Shown here piece by piece: positions 24,201 through 36,600 of a DNA stretch of 64,000 nt (within the stretch, counting starts at the first letter, position 1; the number at the start of each line of letters is the position of its first letter). Source of the stretch: Lepidonotus clava (taxonomy: Eukaryota > Annelida > Polychaeta > Phyllodocida > Polynoidae); the NCBI GenBank assembly GCA_936440205.1, contig OW387145.1, forward strand, positions 15,375,396 to 15,439,395, written 5' to 3'. The position numbers and the translations under genes are program-made. The notes beneath the pieces are model-generated. The model had not been told where the DNA came from and did no database searches. It saw only the letters and a list, made by a program, of their open reading frames with translations.

Positions 24201-26457
24201 AAGCATTATATAAAAGGAAGAATACGAACCTTTAATTGTAATGTTCAATTTATCAAAATGTCCAACACGGGGCTCGTTCCACGTCTCAAAGTTCCAAGAT
24301 GACACAAACGGCCGTCCATACCTTTCTGAAAGATAAGTCAGGTAGTCAGAACTGAGAATTCTGCCCACAACAACCTGTTACTCATACAGTTTTTTAAAAC
24401 GCTACATTTTCATATCGATTATCAATCGTTAAACTCCGCTGGTCGAAAAATGTATTCCTCATAATGTACTAATAGCTTAGTACTTTTAATATATTATCAT
24501 CTTTTATAATTTAGTTAGGATCAGACCTAGCAAGTCTACCTCTAGGTAGAGACATTTTACGCTCCTAGCGCCACCTGTTAACCAGTATAAAAGGTGTTGC
24601 AAAGGTAGGGAGCGAGTTAGTTAGGAGTTAGAGTTTAACCATAGAGCTAGAAGAACTGCTCGGAGTAATACCTACGGCTCCTGCGCAGTATACTGGAGTT
24701 TACCCATACCAACAGCTTCGGACAAAGGATTGTGATAGAGCTAAGCACTAGGGCGGTCTGGAATGCGCTGGAACAACTTGTATTCTAAATGTGGTTGATC
24801 GCTGAGTAGGAGATGGGAAGGTGGACTGATGGAGACTTATTCACTGTGGCTTTGACTCGGGATGAGATGTTTACTTCAATAAAAATCCTTTCATATTAAG
24901 AGCTCCCTCATCGTCCATTTCTTTTGAACTATTGGGGAATCGATGTATTAACTTTAAACGCAGGCTGATCGGCTCGATAACCTGGATGAACGACTCATGG
25001 ATAAATTAACTATACACATCAAGCAGTATTAAATCAAACATTAACAATAGTTCAATAATACTTGGGATAGAATGATAAACTTAAAAGTATGAATCTTGAA
25101 TCATCTTCTGACAATTTGTACTGTTTTCCTAGCAGGGGTCCAATCTTTTCAAGGTCGTACTTCATTTGTCATTCGCGAGAATAGGTCATCTTGCGTTATC
25201 CCATAACATTATTAATACATGTACTCACATCTGTCTATTGTTTCAATACAAAGCAGTCTAATCGAGCTTCCTTACCAATGTAATGTTTCGCCACCTGCCG
25301 GACCAGGTCGCTCCAGTGCCATACCTCTACTGGGTCCTCCAGATTACTGAAGATTCCTCCAGGGTTTCCCATCAACTCAAAGCCCGGCTGTAACCCTGCA
25401 TCCCTGAGGCGATCTAACAGGGCGTCCAGGCGGGACATGTCATACACCATGGGGCTGCAATACACACAATGGTCGGCCATGTCAATCAGTGGAATGAATT
25501 TCAAACTAAACTACTGAGTAAAGGTTCCACGCAAGTGTGGGTTAAGAGGTTAGCTTTGAATGTAGGACAGCAATTGTAATTTATTCGGTAAAAAATATTG
25601 TTGCAAGCAACAAAACTAACTATCCATCTAGAATTTATCTATCAGTATAAAGAAGTCAAATGTCTGGAGTCAAAATCAACTGTCCACAGAACTCTGTCAG
25701 CTACAAACTACTTTATTATAATTATAGAGATGGATAGATTATAAGGGGCAGCTTGATCAGGAAGTTTGAGCTGTCTGAAAAGTTTCAGTCAATGTCTGAA
25801 CTTACCTCCTGACTGTGATCAGATCCAACAGCCAGTGCATGCGGACTTGACGTATGGCGCCAAATGGCAGTGCTCCGATGTACATTAAGTTCTGTACCAT
25901 GGACTCGCTGCTGAACCACCGCCAAGCCTCCGTGTGAGGCGCTGGAGGGCTGAATATGAGATATTTCAGTAAATACATAGTAGAATTTGATCACAATTGA
26001 ATAAGGAGGTTTATTTCTTTTTCTTTTTTATTTTGTAGTACAATACTACATCCGACAAATAAATAAAGTATAAGGCCACCACATCATAATTTGATGTGTT
26101 AATGTAATAATTCATACATGTATACCGTCGAGGCGTTAAGTGTCTCAAAATAGTTACACGAGGAAAAGATTGTTATAGCTCTCCTTAATTATGCTGACAA
26201 ATGGAAAGAAAATACCAATGTTTAATTAAGTTTCAAAGTTTTTACCAAAATCCTGTACTTTTCCAGAAGTGCGTCACATTTCCCACAACTGTGTCTAAAT
26301 GTATAAGAGTAGGAACGCTGGGTTGTATGTCAGAGTTGGTCGTAGGGTCGAGGTTGTCTTTGTAAATGTTAAAGTTGCGCATTTGCACTTCTTCGGCAAA
26401 GACGAGCAGCGACATGAACACGATGAGGCATTTTTCTAACTGAAACAACAAAAACAA
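18266..26457 (-). CDS. IDUA: Alpha-L-iduronidase (GH39, lysosomal), complete, 15 coding exons
   Basis: Exons in transcript order: 26457-26246, 25949-25806, 25454-25276, 24325-24230, 23958-23756, 22561-22455, 22103-22025, 21809-21566, 21098-21026, 20559-20462, 20066-19942, 19568-19446, 19281-19205, 19050-18932, 18360-18266. They total 1974 bases (657 residues plus stop; human is 653). The enzyme removes terminal alpha-L-iduronic acid from dermatan and heparan sulfate in lysosomes. Residues 1-21 look like a signal peptide. Conserved blocks include FWKSTGF, GAIRQVRMHWLLDLI, LQPGFELMG, SSWNFETWNEP with acid/base Glu near residue 196, IFNDEGDPLVGW with nucleophile Glu near 315, NFGLLSNDNGFLSYQP and, at the end, FYRVRAVDLWGRKGPLS in the fibronectin-like domain. 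Both catalytic Glu are present, so the enzyme should be active. The intron after exon 5's acceptor side (22562-23755) holds a LINE fragment. Confidence 0.95.
18555..18813. mobile_element. MITE-like element, 259 bp, with TCTATG target duplication
   Basis: The left end CAGGGATGCCATT (from 18555) is mirrored by AATGGCATCTCTA (to 18813), 11 of 13 matching. TCTATG flanks it directly on both sides (18549-18554 and 18814-18819). The interior has several copies of TCCGGAT-type words and no coding frame. It sits in the intron between the last two IDUA coding exons. Confidence 0.7.
22700..23620 (+). mobile_element. 5'-truncated non-LTR retrotransposon (CR1/Rex-like) in an IDUA intron
   Basis: The frame at 22771-23244 encodes the region after the reverse transcriptase domain: QNEALKCALG, then RSLSYQGPKLWNALPENIQK-like wording (KSLSYQGPKLWNALPENI at the protein level) and a closing TFKTQLAKR. 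This layout matches the C-terminus of the LINE at 33951-34562 (VLRSALNIW ... [18 protein letters not shown]). A tail of 24 A ends it (23597-23620). It is antisense to IDUA. The exact 5' break is uncertain, and no target duplication was identified. Confidence 0.75.
24530..24925 (+). mobile_element. Candidate solo LTR in an IDUA intron (fossil)
   Basis: The stretch has the order of parts expected in an LTR: a TATA box (TATAAAAGG near 24588), about 290 bases of moderately GC-rich sequence, then AATAAA at 24879-24884 and a short end region. No internal coding region, primer-binding site or second copy is seen, so it would be a solo LTR. The ends are approximate and the family cannot be named. A spurious promoter-like stretch is the alternative. 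Confidence 0.3.
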
Positions 26458-26570
26458 AAAACAAAACTCATTTGACTTTTATTTCTAAAAAATAAAGACC
26501 GTAACCTGGGTATTTCGTTATTGAGACATGTTTGACTTAAAAGTAAATTAAACTAGAAATCTGAAGATTT

Positions 26571-26595
26571 TCGGCCGGCTTCTTCAGCCGGCCGA
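26571..26595. repeat. Perfect 10-bp GC-rich hairpin upstream of IDUA
   Basis: TCGGCCGGCT and AGCCGGCCGA are exact inverted copies around the loop TCTTC. It lies 114-138 bases before the IDUA start codon, so it may be in the 5' UTR or core promoter. In RNA the stem would be very stable. Confidence 0.6.
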
Positions 26596-26755
26596 GGATG
26601 CCTTGCAGAATTCAAGTGGCTTAGCGCTAAACAATAGCCGGTCCGTTCCACTTCTAGTCTGTAGGCCTGACTGCCCGCTACTCTTACTTTGAGAATGGTA
26701 GGTCGGCTTGGTAGACTATTCCACTACCCCCCTCCCACCTCCCCTCCCCACTACG

Positions 26756-26776
26756 CCCCCCCCCCCCCCCCCCCCC
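26756..26776. repeat. Poly(C) run of 21
   Basis: An uninterrupted C run within a CCCCTCC-rich stretch. Another of 19 lies at 37518-37536. Such runs are prone to assembly and sequencing error. Confidence 0.9.
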
Positions 26777-28012
26777 ACTCCCTCCACACTGCAGTGGTCA
26801 ACCCCAGTAGTAATCATCCGTGACGCACCTCCACCATGCACAGCCAGGTCAGGCCCCACCTGTCAATCCTACTTCTCACCCCTCCTCTTATACCATCAGT
26901 GACCAATGAGAAGAGAGGTGAACACCTGAGGGGTAGAGGGGGCAGGGGGAGGGGGGAAGCGTGAGGGGGCAGGGAGAGGTGCTAATAGCCCAATTACATA
27001 CCCCAGTGCACAACAACAAAAGAACAATTCAAATCCGGTATGCCTCCTTTGATGCCTTACTTACACTACATTTATATCAGTATATATTTGAATAGCGCAA
27101 GGCATCAAAAAAGGACACTACTGTATAAGATCTATAGCAGATCACAGACTCAACATTCAAGTTCGTCAGATTTACGGAAGAAAACATGCTCAAGCAAATC
27201 CAATGTCAATTTATATTGAATGCTGGGTTAACCCTTTCACTACAACTGATGCTTAGAGGCATCATTTTACGGGTTTTATACATGCAATAAGAGAGTCTCT
27301 TAGTCAAATATCATAATTATTGCTATGGAATGCCCTTTAGTTTGAGTAATCAGCTCAGCTTCCTTTCCTTCTATTACATTCTTTTCTTGTTTTTCAAGTT
27401 GCCGTGGGAACTTTGTACGCTAGAAAAATGAATATCACTAATTTATCACAAGGTGTAGTGAAACATTTTATGCGGTACATTTTTGTGAAGATAGAATATG
27501 AATATCTTAGAAACATCCTTATCTCTTGTATTTCAGTTATTTGTTTTTAAATAATATCTTGAAGTACCATTTTAACTTGCCTTGTTTTTGTTATCATCAG
27601 GCCAAAAAAAAGGGAAAAGCTTCAAGTTTCACAGGTCCAAAAACTATGGTAGGTAGGTGGAATGCAGACTCCAATTAGATCTAAGACTTATTTTTTAACA
27701 TAAGTAATTTCCTTCATTTAGACCTTCTGCAATACTTTTCACACTCTAGAATGAGTTTTCAAATATAAAACATGTAATTTTCTGGCTGTAAAGTCATTTT
27801 ATCTTAAAAACTTGAGTATAATTTTGAGAAAAAAATTAGGGTAGGACTAAAAATTTAGGGTTGGTCGGGATAGAGTCTACCTGAACATAGAAATGTCTTT
27901 TTGATAATAAGTGAAATTTTCTCATTCATACCAAAAATATAATGGGTACACTTTCTACTATCTTTGTTCATATGGTGAAAAGTTCAGGTTCTTGTAAGAC
28001 TTAATAAAATAG

Positions 28013-28344
28013 TTGTGTTCTGGTAACATGGGTCAAAGAAATACGGGTAGATCTAAATAGGTAGGTCGATTTTTATTCTTATTTTATTTTATTTTTTGAT
28101 TTTTTTAACTTTCCAAAAAGACCCAGGCCTGCTGAAAAAAATCTAAATGTCCTCTAAGACAATTTTTGGCATCTAGAATACATGCCCTGAGCATCTATGT
28201 GCTGTTCCATGGTTTTCTGTGCTTTTCAAGTCAATTCTTTCTATGTCGAGAAAACAATCATAAAAAAAAAAATAAAAAAATAAATAAAAATAAAAAATAG
28301 GGTATGGCCAAAACATTAAGGTAGGTCGGGAAACTGAACACAAC
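28013..28344. mobile_element. MITE-like element related to the copy at 6172-6464
   Basis: The left end TTGTGTTCTGGTAACATGGG and right end CCCGACCTACC/CTGAACACAA (inverted) resemble the ends at 6172-6464. The interior is A/T homopolymer-rich. A partial relative ending in GTCTACCTGAACATAG lies just to the left (about 27840-27892). No coding frame is present. Confidence 0.5.
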
Positions 28345-28493
28345 AAAGGGCAAATTAAATATTTTAGAGCAAGTTGATTTGGGATAGCTAAAGCCTGAAC
28401 CAATCAATTTGTAATTTTTATTTTTTATTTTTTGTCTTTAATTTTTGTTGCATCAGTTGTGGCCAATGGCAATGACTATTTTAGACTTTAGTA

Positions 28494-31270
28494 GTAGTAG
28501 TAGTACTTTTATTGACATCAAAGAGTCATTACAAGCTGATCTCATGTGTCATTTACAAAGACAGTAACATATATACAATAAACAATCATTAAGACAGCAA
28601 TAAACACATGGCAATCGCGATACTATTAACATCAATACTATTATGTTTTGACAACTGAATGTCTATAGATAGAGGCATATGTGTAGTGAGATCTAGATCT
28701 ATATTAACTATCCGGTTCTAAATGTTTCGAGATTCAGTTAATGAATGGACGGGCTATAGTGATATGATATTGGCAAAAACAAAGAGCACCATGACCTTGT
28801 TGGCACAAACTGTGACACCTGTAACAACTGACTAGGTAACAACGGACTAGTAATATAATGCTGCTCAACTTTGCTAAAGACTAATAATACTGATTAATAT
28901 TGTCTTACGTGGTTTTCTCTGGTTTTGAATGCTGAGTATACATAAGCACCCAGTGCTTTGATGACCTTAGCATCTTTACTACCCATAACAGAAATAAACA
29001 AGTCATCGTGGGAAATTGTAGAGCTGTCCAGTGATAATGAGTTAAGAAAAGATTGGCGCAGTCCATCGTATAGCGTACAACTTAGGAGAAAGTGCTGTTC
29101 ATCTTCGACTTCGTTCAAGGAGCAGTTTAGACACTTTCTATTTTCCTTAGCAACCTTAGGTTTTACATGACGTCCTGTCTCTATAGCAAGTGAATGAGAA
29201 CTCATTCTTAACCTGGCCAGAGCTGTCAAATGTTTTAGATTAGACATACAAAGTAGGTAACTTTCTGTACGATATTCTTCTTTGAATTTTTGAAACGTTC
29301 TTAGTTTTCCCTTCGTGTTATCTTTCACTCTCAACAAACAGTTTTCCATATGCATATTGTACAATCTTTCTCTTAGTCCTGCCAGTGTTTTATTTCTTAC
29401 AGTGATTGGTGCCGCTATAATTAATTCTGGCTCAGACAGATTCAGTGATTCAAGGAGTTTATGTACCTCAGTCCACCAGTTACTCTGACCGTGATGATGA
29501 AGGTTGACCAATGAGTCAAATGCATTACGAATTGGATCATGCTCTTGTAAATTTGCTATTCTTAACCAGTATTTTAGAGTACTAATATGTCTTCTTAGCT
29601 GCACTGGGAAACACCCAGTCTCACTGAAAACTGCATCAGTCGGGGTCTGTGATCTTATTCCTAATGTACTTTTAATATACATTAAATTAAATGTTTCTAA
29701 CTTATCATTTTCCTTAAATCTATACCAAACTTCTGATCCATATTCCATTATTGGCAATATCTGGGTGTCGAAAACTTTAAATGCTAGTTTCGGAGATAAT
29801 CTACCTAGAGTTTCAGCACTTAGTTTTTTGGCCTGATAGCTAGCTTTTCGGGCCTAATTAACAAGATGATCCGGCATTGTACTTAACGGATCCCTCTTAA
29901 GAGTGTTGAAAATAAAGCCGAGATATTTGTACTCACTCACAACTTCTATATCATTTCCTCCAATCACAAAGTCTGTTGTACTACTTTCTTTCTTATTGAA
30001 AATAAGGACCTTTGTTTTCATCAGACTAACAATCATATGCCACTTATTGCAGAATTCGTACATCCCATTGATCTGTTCTTGCAGGCCCTCAGCTGTATCT
30101 GAACACAAAACTAGATCATCTGCATACAGAATATATCGTACAATAGTGTCATTCAGTACAATCCCATACCTAGATTTCAAAAAATTCTGTAGATCATATA
30201 AATACTCTGTAAAAAGCTTAGGACTGATCATGCCACCTTGTAGTACACCACATAGACTCTCTATTTCTTCACTTAGTTCGCCATTTACTTTTACTCTACA
30301 CTTGGATTTGTTGTACATACTTTGAATAATCTGTAAAAACCTTCCACCCACCCCTCGTTGTCTAAGCTTATATATTAAGGCAGCCCGATTCACATAATCA
30401 AATGCTTTTGTGAAGTCCACAAAGCATACAAATAAAGGTTTGTTTACAAATCTCTGTTTCATGATCAAGGAGTATAGGATGAAGGCATTGTCTGTAGTCA
30501 TTCTATTTTTCATGAATCCTGACTGAAACATATCATTGTCTAATAAAATATCATTTTTCATTGAAAGGCGTGTATTTAGAATAGATTCAAATATTTTACC
30601 TAGTGCAGGCAGCACAGTGATTTTTCTATAGTTATCAGGATTAAGCGTACAACCCTTTTTGTGTAGTGGATTAATAATGCCTTCACACCATACAGATGGG
30701 TATTCACCCGATTGAAGAATATAATTAAAAAGCAGCGTCAGTGGTAGTACTATTTCTTTTTCAGCAGCTTTCAAAAATTCAGCAGAGATCCCATCAATGC
30801 CAGGGGCTTTTTTGTTTTTCAAATTCCTTAAACTGGTAAGCACTTCATTCTCAGTTATTACTTGGTTTAGGATGTCATCACTCATGTTACTATGAAAACA
30901 ACTAACTTCTTGAATTTGGTTTGTTATTTCTAAGTTTATATCTCTGAAGTTAGATTGCAACGGTGGCTGTGCTTGCTCGTGAAAGTACTCTGTAAAAGTA
31001 TCTTTATTGATATCTGACACTGATTGTTTTTTGTGTTTCTTCCAAAAGTTCCAGTAATGCTGAGGATTGTTTGAAACCATGTTTTCTAGTTCAAGTCTAA
31101 TTTTTAAGAAATGATTTCGCTTTTTACTTTGTATGATACTTTTGTATTCCTTGAGCATCTTTTTAGTCTTTATGTATTGAAGATAATAATCATACCAAGA
31201 ATCCCGAATACCATTTAAAGATATACTGTTTGTTATATTTATATGCTTAAGTAATTCAAGTTCCAAAATG
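28494..31270 (-). mobile_element. 5'-truncated LINE with one reverse transcriptase frame, between IDUA and RRP12
   Basis: The minus-strand frame from 31266 encodes a reverse transcriptase: NYRKITVLPALGKIFE, FVDFTKAFDYVNR (motif A), GVLQGGMISP (motif B) and YILYADDLVL (catalytic YADD). After an in-frame TAG at 29854-29856 the same frame runs on from 29853 to 28894, ending with a Cys/His cluster CLNCSLNEVEDEQHFLLSC that is usual in many LINE C-termini. The endonuclease domain is missing, so the copy is 5'-truncated. The 3' end carries a (TAC)n-type simple repeat tail (AGTAGTAGTAGTACT on plus, 28494-28508) after AATAAA rather than poly(A). One stop in about 790 codons implies a fairly young insertion. 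It lies about 0.5 kb upstream of the RRP12 start. Confidence 0.9.
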
Positions 31271-31763
31271 TCTCGAACCTTGCTGATTCGCTGATTACTG
31301 GCCTCTTACCATTGAACAAAGAGAATCTAGGGGCACACGCCGGAAGCCAGTTTCGGCTTTCGACGGCCGAGCCTGATGTGACAGTTTTCAAACTTAAGTC
31401 AGAGCATGGGTGATGAAGAAAAGCGATACCTGGAGGCTTACCATACATCTCTGTTTCGTTATACTGAGAACTGAAGAGCTGCATGGGCTTGTCATCTTCA
31501 AATCAAATTGTTAAAGAGTAAACTAAGTTGTCTCTCTTGGAAATCTGTGCCGTAGAACTCTTTATCGCTGGAGGTCAAGAAACTGGTTTGATCTCCAACC
31601 ATTGGTATTCAGTGTTTCATATAGTAATAAAGAGAACTAAACATGTGGACAAAGAGTGCAGGCGTTTCGGAAAATTCCCGTCAGATGGCGACATTCTACT
31701 TCCGGTGAGAAGCACATGGCCGAAGAACACACGTCGTAGATTTTTTGATCTTTAATTTACAAA
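31271..31763. promoter_or_regulatory. RRP12 upstream region
   Basis: This short stretch between the LINE and the RRP12 ATG must hold the RRP12 promoter unless the first exon is non-coding and further upstream. It includes ACTTCCGG at about 31698-31705, an ETS/GABP-type site (CCGGAAGT on minus) usual in housekeeping promoters. No TATA box was seen. Confidence 0.45.
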
Positions 31764-33626
31764 ATGAAGCCACCTGGAAAAGCTAAGAAGAACAAGGGGA
31801 AGAAGTGGAAGAAAGGTCACAGCAGTGACAGCAATCCGGCAGGAAAGAAGCACCGGACAGCAGCTAAAAGTCGGTTCTTCAACCAGGATCGAGGTGGGTC
31901 TCGCTGTGCAGGTTGCTGAGTCTTGACTCTCAAACTCAATCTCACACATCTTAACAGGGAACAACACACTTATAATCACTATTTTAGTTGAAAATTGGTT
32001 GAAATCTCAGGGATCTGGGTCGTCACGTTGGCCTGTAGGCTTATAATCACTACCGTATGTACCTAGTCGCCGAGTGCAATGATTCAATGATGTTTGTTGA
32101 ATAGAAAAAAAAGAAAGAAAAAGATCTGACTAACCTAAGGCTAAGCCCTACTTTAAAATCGATGGCATGTTACATAAATAAATGCAACTTGTTTTATTTA
32201 GTTGTCCAACCCAATTTGGAAGAGAAAAGTGACAAAAGCAAAAGAGAGTGCCTGACAGAGTCAGAACAGGTGAAACTAGTCTGTCTTCAGATAGGCCACA
32301 CCAGGCTGACACATGAACACCTCTTGAAAGGTGAAGGTGCCCCTATTTTGTTAACAAGATTGTCGCAAAAGGCATCTCCAAAACAGAATACTGATGAAGG
32401 ATGTGTTCAACAACACCAAAAGTAAAAAGATTATGCAATTCCTTTGAAAATGCCAACTGATAGATAAGATAAAAGAAATGATCTAAGAGTCTGGGGTCTA
32501 ATGCCCTGTGCCCCCGACAGGGCCATCAAAGGCAGGGTGTATGGTGTCCTTTCTATGGGATATAGCACATGAAAGACCCCTTGCCACTCTTCAAAACGAG
32601 TAGGATATCGCACCTGGTGGGGGGTTTCTTCTAACTCATATCACAGATAGGAACACAAACTGAAAAGCATAACCTTGTGCAATCTGGAAAGAACCTTAAT
32701 TGTCTGGTTGGCCGTATGATAAACTACCCAAAAAAACAAACAACTTTGATTTAGTCTGAGATCGGCTCTGACAGGGGAACTGACAGTCATGACCTCTCTG
32801 ACTAGTTTTATTGGAGTGGGGAGGGGGTTCTTTTTGCACAATAATATTCAGGGATGACAGTTAATCATGTTTTCATTTGGTTAGTTTTATAGTTCCTCTG
32901 ACAATCAAAGTAAGTCCAACAAAAAAGTTGTATTGAGGCAACATGAATAACAAACATTAGGATAGATATTAATCGAACCATCAACATCACAATAGCCCGT
33001 ACATAGAGGGAAGGCGCGCACTACAGAGCAAGGTAGATATAGGTCGAGGTCTATATAGAACTGGTCACTTCTTTAGGCCTTATGTTTATTCTCGAGGACA
33101 GGCTGACGTTATAAAATTATCTAGGCGGGGATCAACCTAGCTGCCATAAACCAGTCTCCATCAAGAAGAGGAGACTCTGTGATCTCCATGCATACCCTTT
33201 ATATGGGCCTTACGTTGACATTGACTCACCAACCGATATCGGCTGGTTGTTGTAGCTTGTGTAAACTCGGACGGTCGACCAGCCTAGCGAAATATCTGAA
33301 TACCCAAACTGTTTGGAAACCGTTTGGTAGGGATGTAATTTGCTGTATTTTTGTCAGGTTTCAGAATTTATTCACTTGTTATCTATAGCACCTCAAATAA
33401 TAACTTGTAATGCTTAGATCACATCAAGAATTCTGAAATAGAGTCAGCTTTTTATTTATGACGTTTCCGAATTTGTCCTTTAGCCTGACGTACATACATG
33501 CCGTTGGTGTTCAAAACTTAGGTACCAAAAGGATAACATAGGATGGTTTACTTTAATGATTTCACCCAATCAAACTATGCTGTTCTGATCGACCTATTAC
33601 TTACCTATTTTCCGCATAAACTTCAT

Positions 33627-33660
<34 letters not shown>

Positions 33661-36600
33661 TTCAAATTATTTATACTGGTTACATTCGAGGTAGACAATA
33701 AACCCCGGTCTCCCTAGTAATCCAGGTCTTACTTCATAAAGTCATTACATAGATCTTAGTTCATAAACATGAAAAATGAGATGATAATGAGTTGGTATGA
33801 AGTGAATTATAAGGTATCTGATTTACGGGTATTTCTATACATTCCAGTAACTTTTCAACACATTTTGGTTCAATAAATAATCAAGAAGTATAGACAGAGA
33901 AAAACTGAGATCGAATCTCATAAAAGAAGCACAACTCAGTTCAGTTCAATTCAGTCAGAGATGAAAGGCATAATATCAATCTTAAATTGATCTAGTGTTG
34001 GTATATTACGTACATCAACAGGCAGCTCATTCCATAATAAACCACCCTGGTAAATAGGGGAAGATTTATACAGTGTCTTGTTATACTGATTCAAATAGAC
34101 TACAGGTGCATCAAACATCCGCAGGTTCCTATTGTTTTTTTTAAGTGAAATACTATTGTTTCTAATTCCCTTATAAACACAGACAAGCAGTTGTTTTTTT
34201 CTGAGTACATCCAATCTAATAACATTCAAACGCGCATGCAATTCATCTATATGTATGTCCCTTGGATTCCAGATATTTAGGGCTGACCTCAACACACTAT
34301 TTTGCACTTTCTGTAGTTCTTCTCTGTCATGTTGTGTGCAAACACTAAGGAGAAAGTTACAATAATAAAAATATGGAAGAATCATTGACTTTACTACATC
34401 TATTTTACCTTTTGATGTAAGGTGATCCTTAAATTTTTTAAAAATATAAAATTTCTGAGAAACAATTTTAATTGTATTTTTGATACAATCCTTAAAGTTC
34501 AGTTCTCTGTCAATCAGAAATCCGAGATACTTATACAGTGTATCCCAAAAACCGCCGGACATCCGGACATGTCCAGCAGTTTTCAGTCAATGTCCGATGT
34601 TTTATCCTTTAACATCGGACATTTTGTCCGACACAGTTTTCATACTTTTTCCCTGAAAAATCAAATATTTCATCAAAATCTTTTGCTGAATTCTACAATA
34701 TATTTATTTGATGATAACATGTCCGGTTTAGCAAAGAAATGTCCGATGTTTGACCTGTAACCCTCGGACAATTTGTCCGCCGTTTCAGAAAGTTTTTGGG
34801 ATACGCTGCTTATAATTACTAACGTTCTCAATAAATGTATTACCAATTTTGAGGTGATGTGTGACCCGGTGCTTTCTATTACTGGAGAAGTGAACTATTT
34901 TAGTTTTCTTATAATTAATAGTAAGTCGAGAGTAATTACTCCAGTTCACAATTTTAATCATATCATTCCTTAAAACATCACAATTTGAATTAACAGAAAT
35001 ACCCGTTGTATATATCACTATGTCATCAGCATACAATAGGATTTCTGATTTAATATCCAGTGTTATTATATCATTAATAAACAGCAAAAATAAAGTTGGA
35101 CCACACACTGACCCCTGGGGGACACCAAAAGATACATTAGCAGTTTTAGATCGAAGCCCATTTGCACAAGTACTCTGTTGCCTATTACTCAAATAGTTTT
35201 TAAACCAATCTATTGCCTTCTGGGAGAATTTAAATAATGATAATTTTTTAATTAAAATGTCATGAGTAATCGAATCAAAAGCTTTTTTATAATCTATAAA
35301 GATTACACTAGTCACCAGGTTGTTATTATCATTTTCATATAGAGTATTGACAAACTTAAAAGTAGCGTCTATAGTTGATTTATTTTTTCGAAAACCATTT
35401 TGTTTACACGTCAATAATTGGTTAGTTTCCAAATAATCCATAACCTGCATATTAACAACTTTTTCTAAAATTTTATTTGGCATAGGCAACAAGGTAATTG
35501 GTCGTAAATCACTCACATTGTCTGGATTTGGTACCTTAGGTAATGGTATAACCGTTCCTATTTTCCATTCCTCAGGAACAATACCAGTAGTAATTGACAA
35601 GTTAATCAGATAATGAAACTGGTCAATCAGAATAACAAGCACATCTTTCAAGACTAAGGCAGATATATCAGTGATTCCAGAAGACGAGTCACACCTAAAG
35701 ATAAAGGATAATCTAACAGACGGGTCACTTCATTTTGCTGTGTTATCTGCTTCATTTCACCTAACGGTTTTTATCTCTCAGGCCAAAGTAACCTGACCGT
35801 AGAGGCTCTGGCCAAACATGACGCGACAGATGGAGATGACGACGTCATGTTGGGCGACGACGTGCCGCGGTCGGAGGTGGATACCCACAGCCAAGGGGGG
35901 AGAACCTTCAACACGTGGGCCTCCAACTGGACCGACTGCACCAACACCACCTTCAGCCGCGTCCACCGCTACTGGACCTCCAACTCGGCACTTCACAAGG
36001 AGGTATGCTGCAGGAGAGAAATGAACCTCTGAATCCAGAAGTAGACCTGTTAATGTTGGTTGTGCTGATTCGCCGGCGATTCGGTCATTGTGCAACTCGT
36101 TCAGCTTTATAAACTTATTGCTTCCTGTAGTATACATGTCGACTGTACTAATGGTATGAGAGAAAGTTGCAATCAAAATGGTCCTGCAAAACTTAAACTC
36201 AAGTGTCCTGTAAAACTTACACTCAGTGAATAAACTCCGTGCCCTTACAGATCTTGGCGGTACTGGCGGCCGTAACAGAGGTGATCAAGGCACAAGGAGG
36301 GAATGAAACCGAGACCGAGTATTTTGGGGCATTGGTGAGTATGCATGTTTCTTGTGTATTTTGTGTTATGTTGCAGCTAATTAACTTAATCTTCATAATC
36401 TTTCCCTTTTTATTTGTATTACTTTAAACATTTAAACTTCCAGTTTCTTGGAAAACAGTCGGCCTGTCTTATGACTTACGAATTATGAATTTATCACACA
36501 TGTTACTCACACTCCATGCAACTTGGTGTTGGACCCCGTTCCTTATCCGATTTCTCCGTTCCTTAGATGACGGCTCTGGAAAGTGTTGACAACGAGATGT

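Larger units (their letters stand above)
26458..28012. other. IDUA upstream region with low-complexity DNA
   Basis: No coding exon is supported. It contains the perfect GC-rich hairpin at 26571-26595, pyrimidine-rich and poly(C) sequence (26720-26776), a G-rich stretch (26930-26985), and weak transposon-like words such as TTAACCCTTTCACTACA at 27229-27245. The IDUA promoter must lie here. Confidence 0.5.

Noticed and set aside
26708-26902. Pro-rich plus-strand frame
   Set aside because: Translation of poly(C)/CT-rich low-complexity DNA.
27229-27475. Possible piggyBac-like MITE (TTAACCCTTTCACTACA with a loose inverted partner near 27453)
   Set aside because: The right end lacks the GGGTTAA terminus and only a few bases match.
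31239-31484. Minus-strand frame upstream of the LINE
   Set aside because: Different frame from the LINE, no endonuclease motifs, and it overlaps the RRP12 promoter region.
32431-32640. Possible SINE-like segment (GGGATATAGCACATGAAAGA followed by CCCC)
   Set aside because: It recalls a phrase common in invertebrate repeats, but there is no second copy in the window and no A/B box, so it cannot be supported here.
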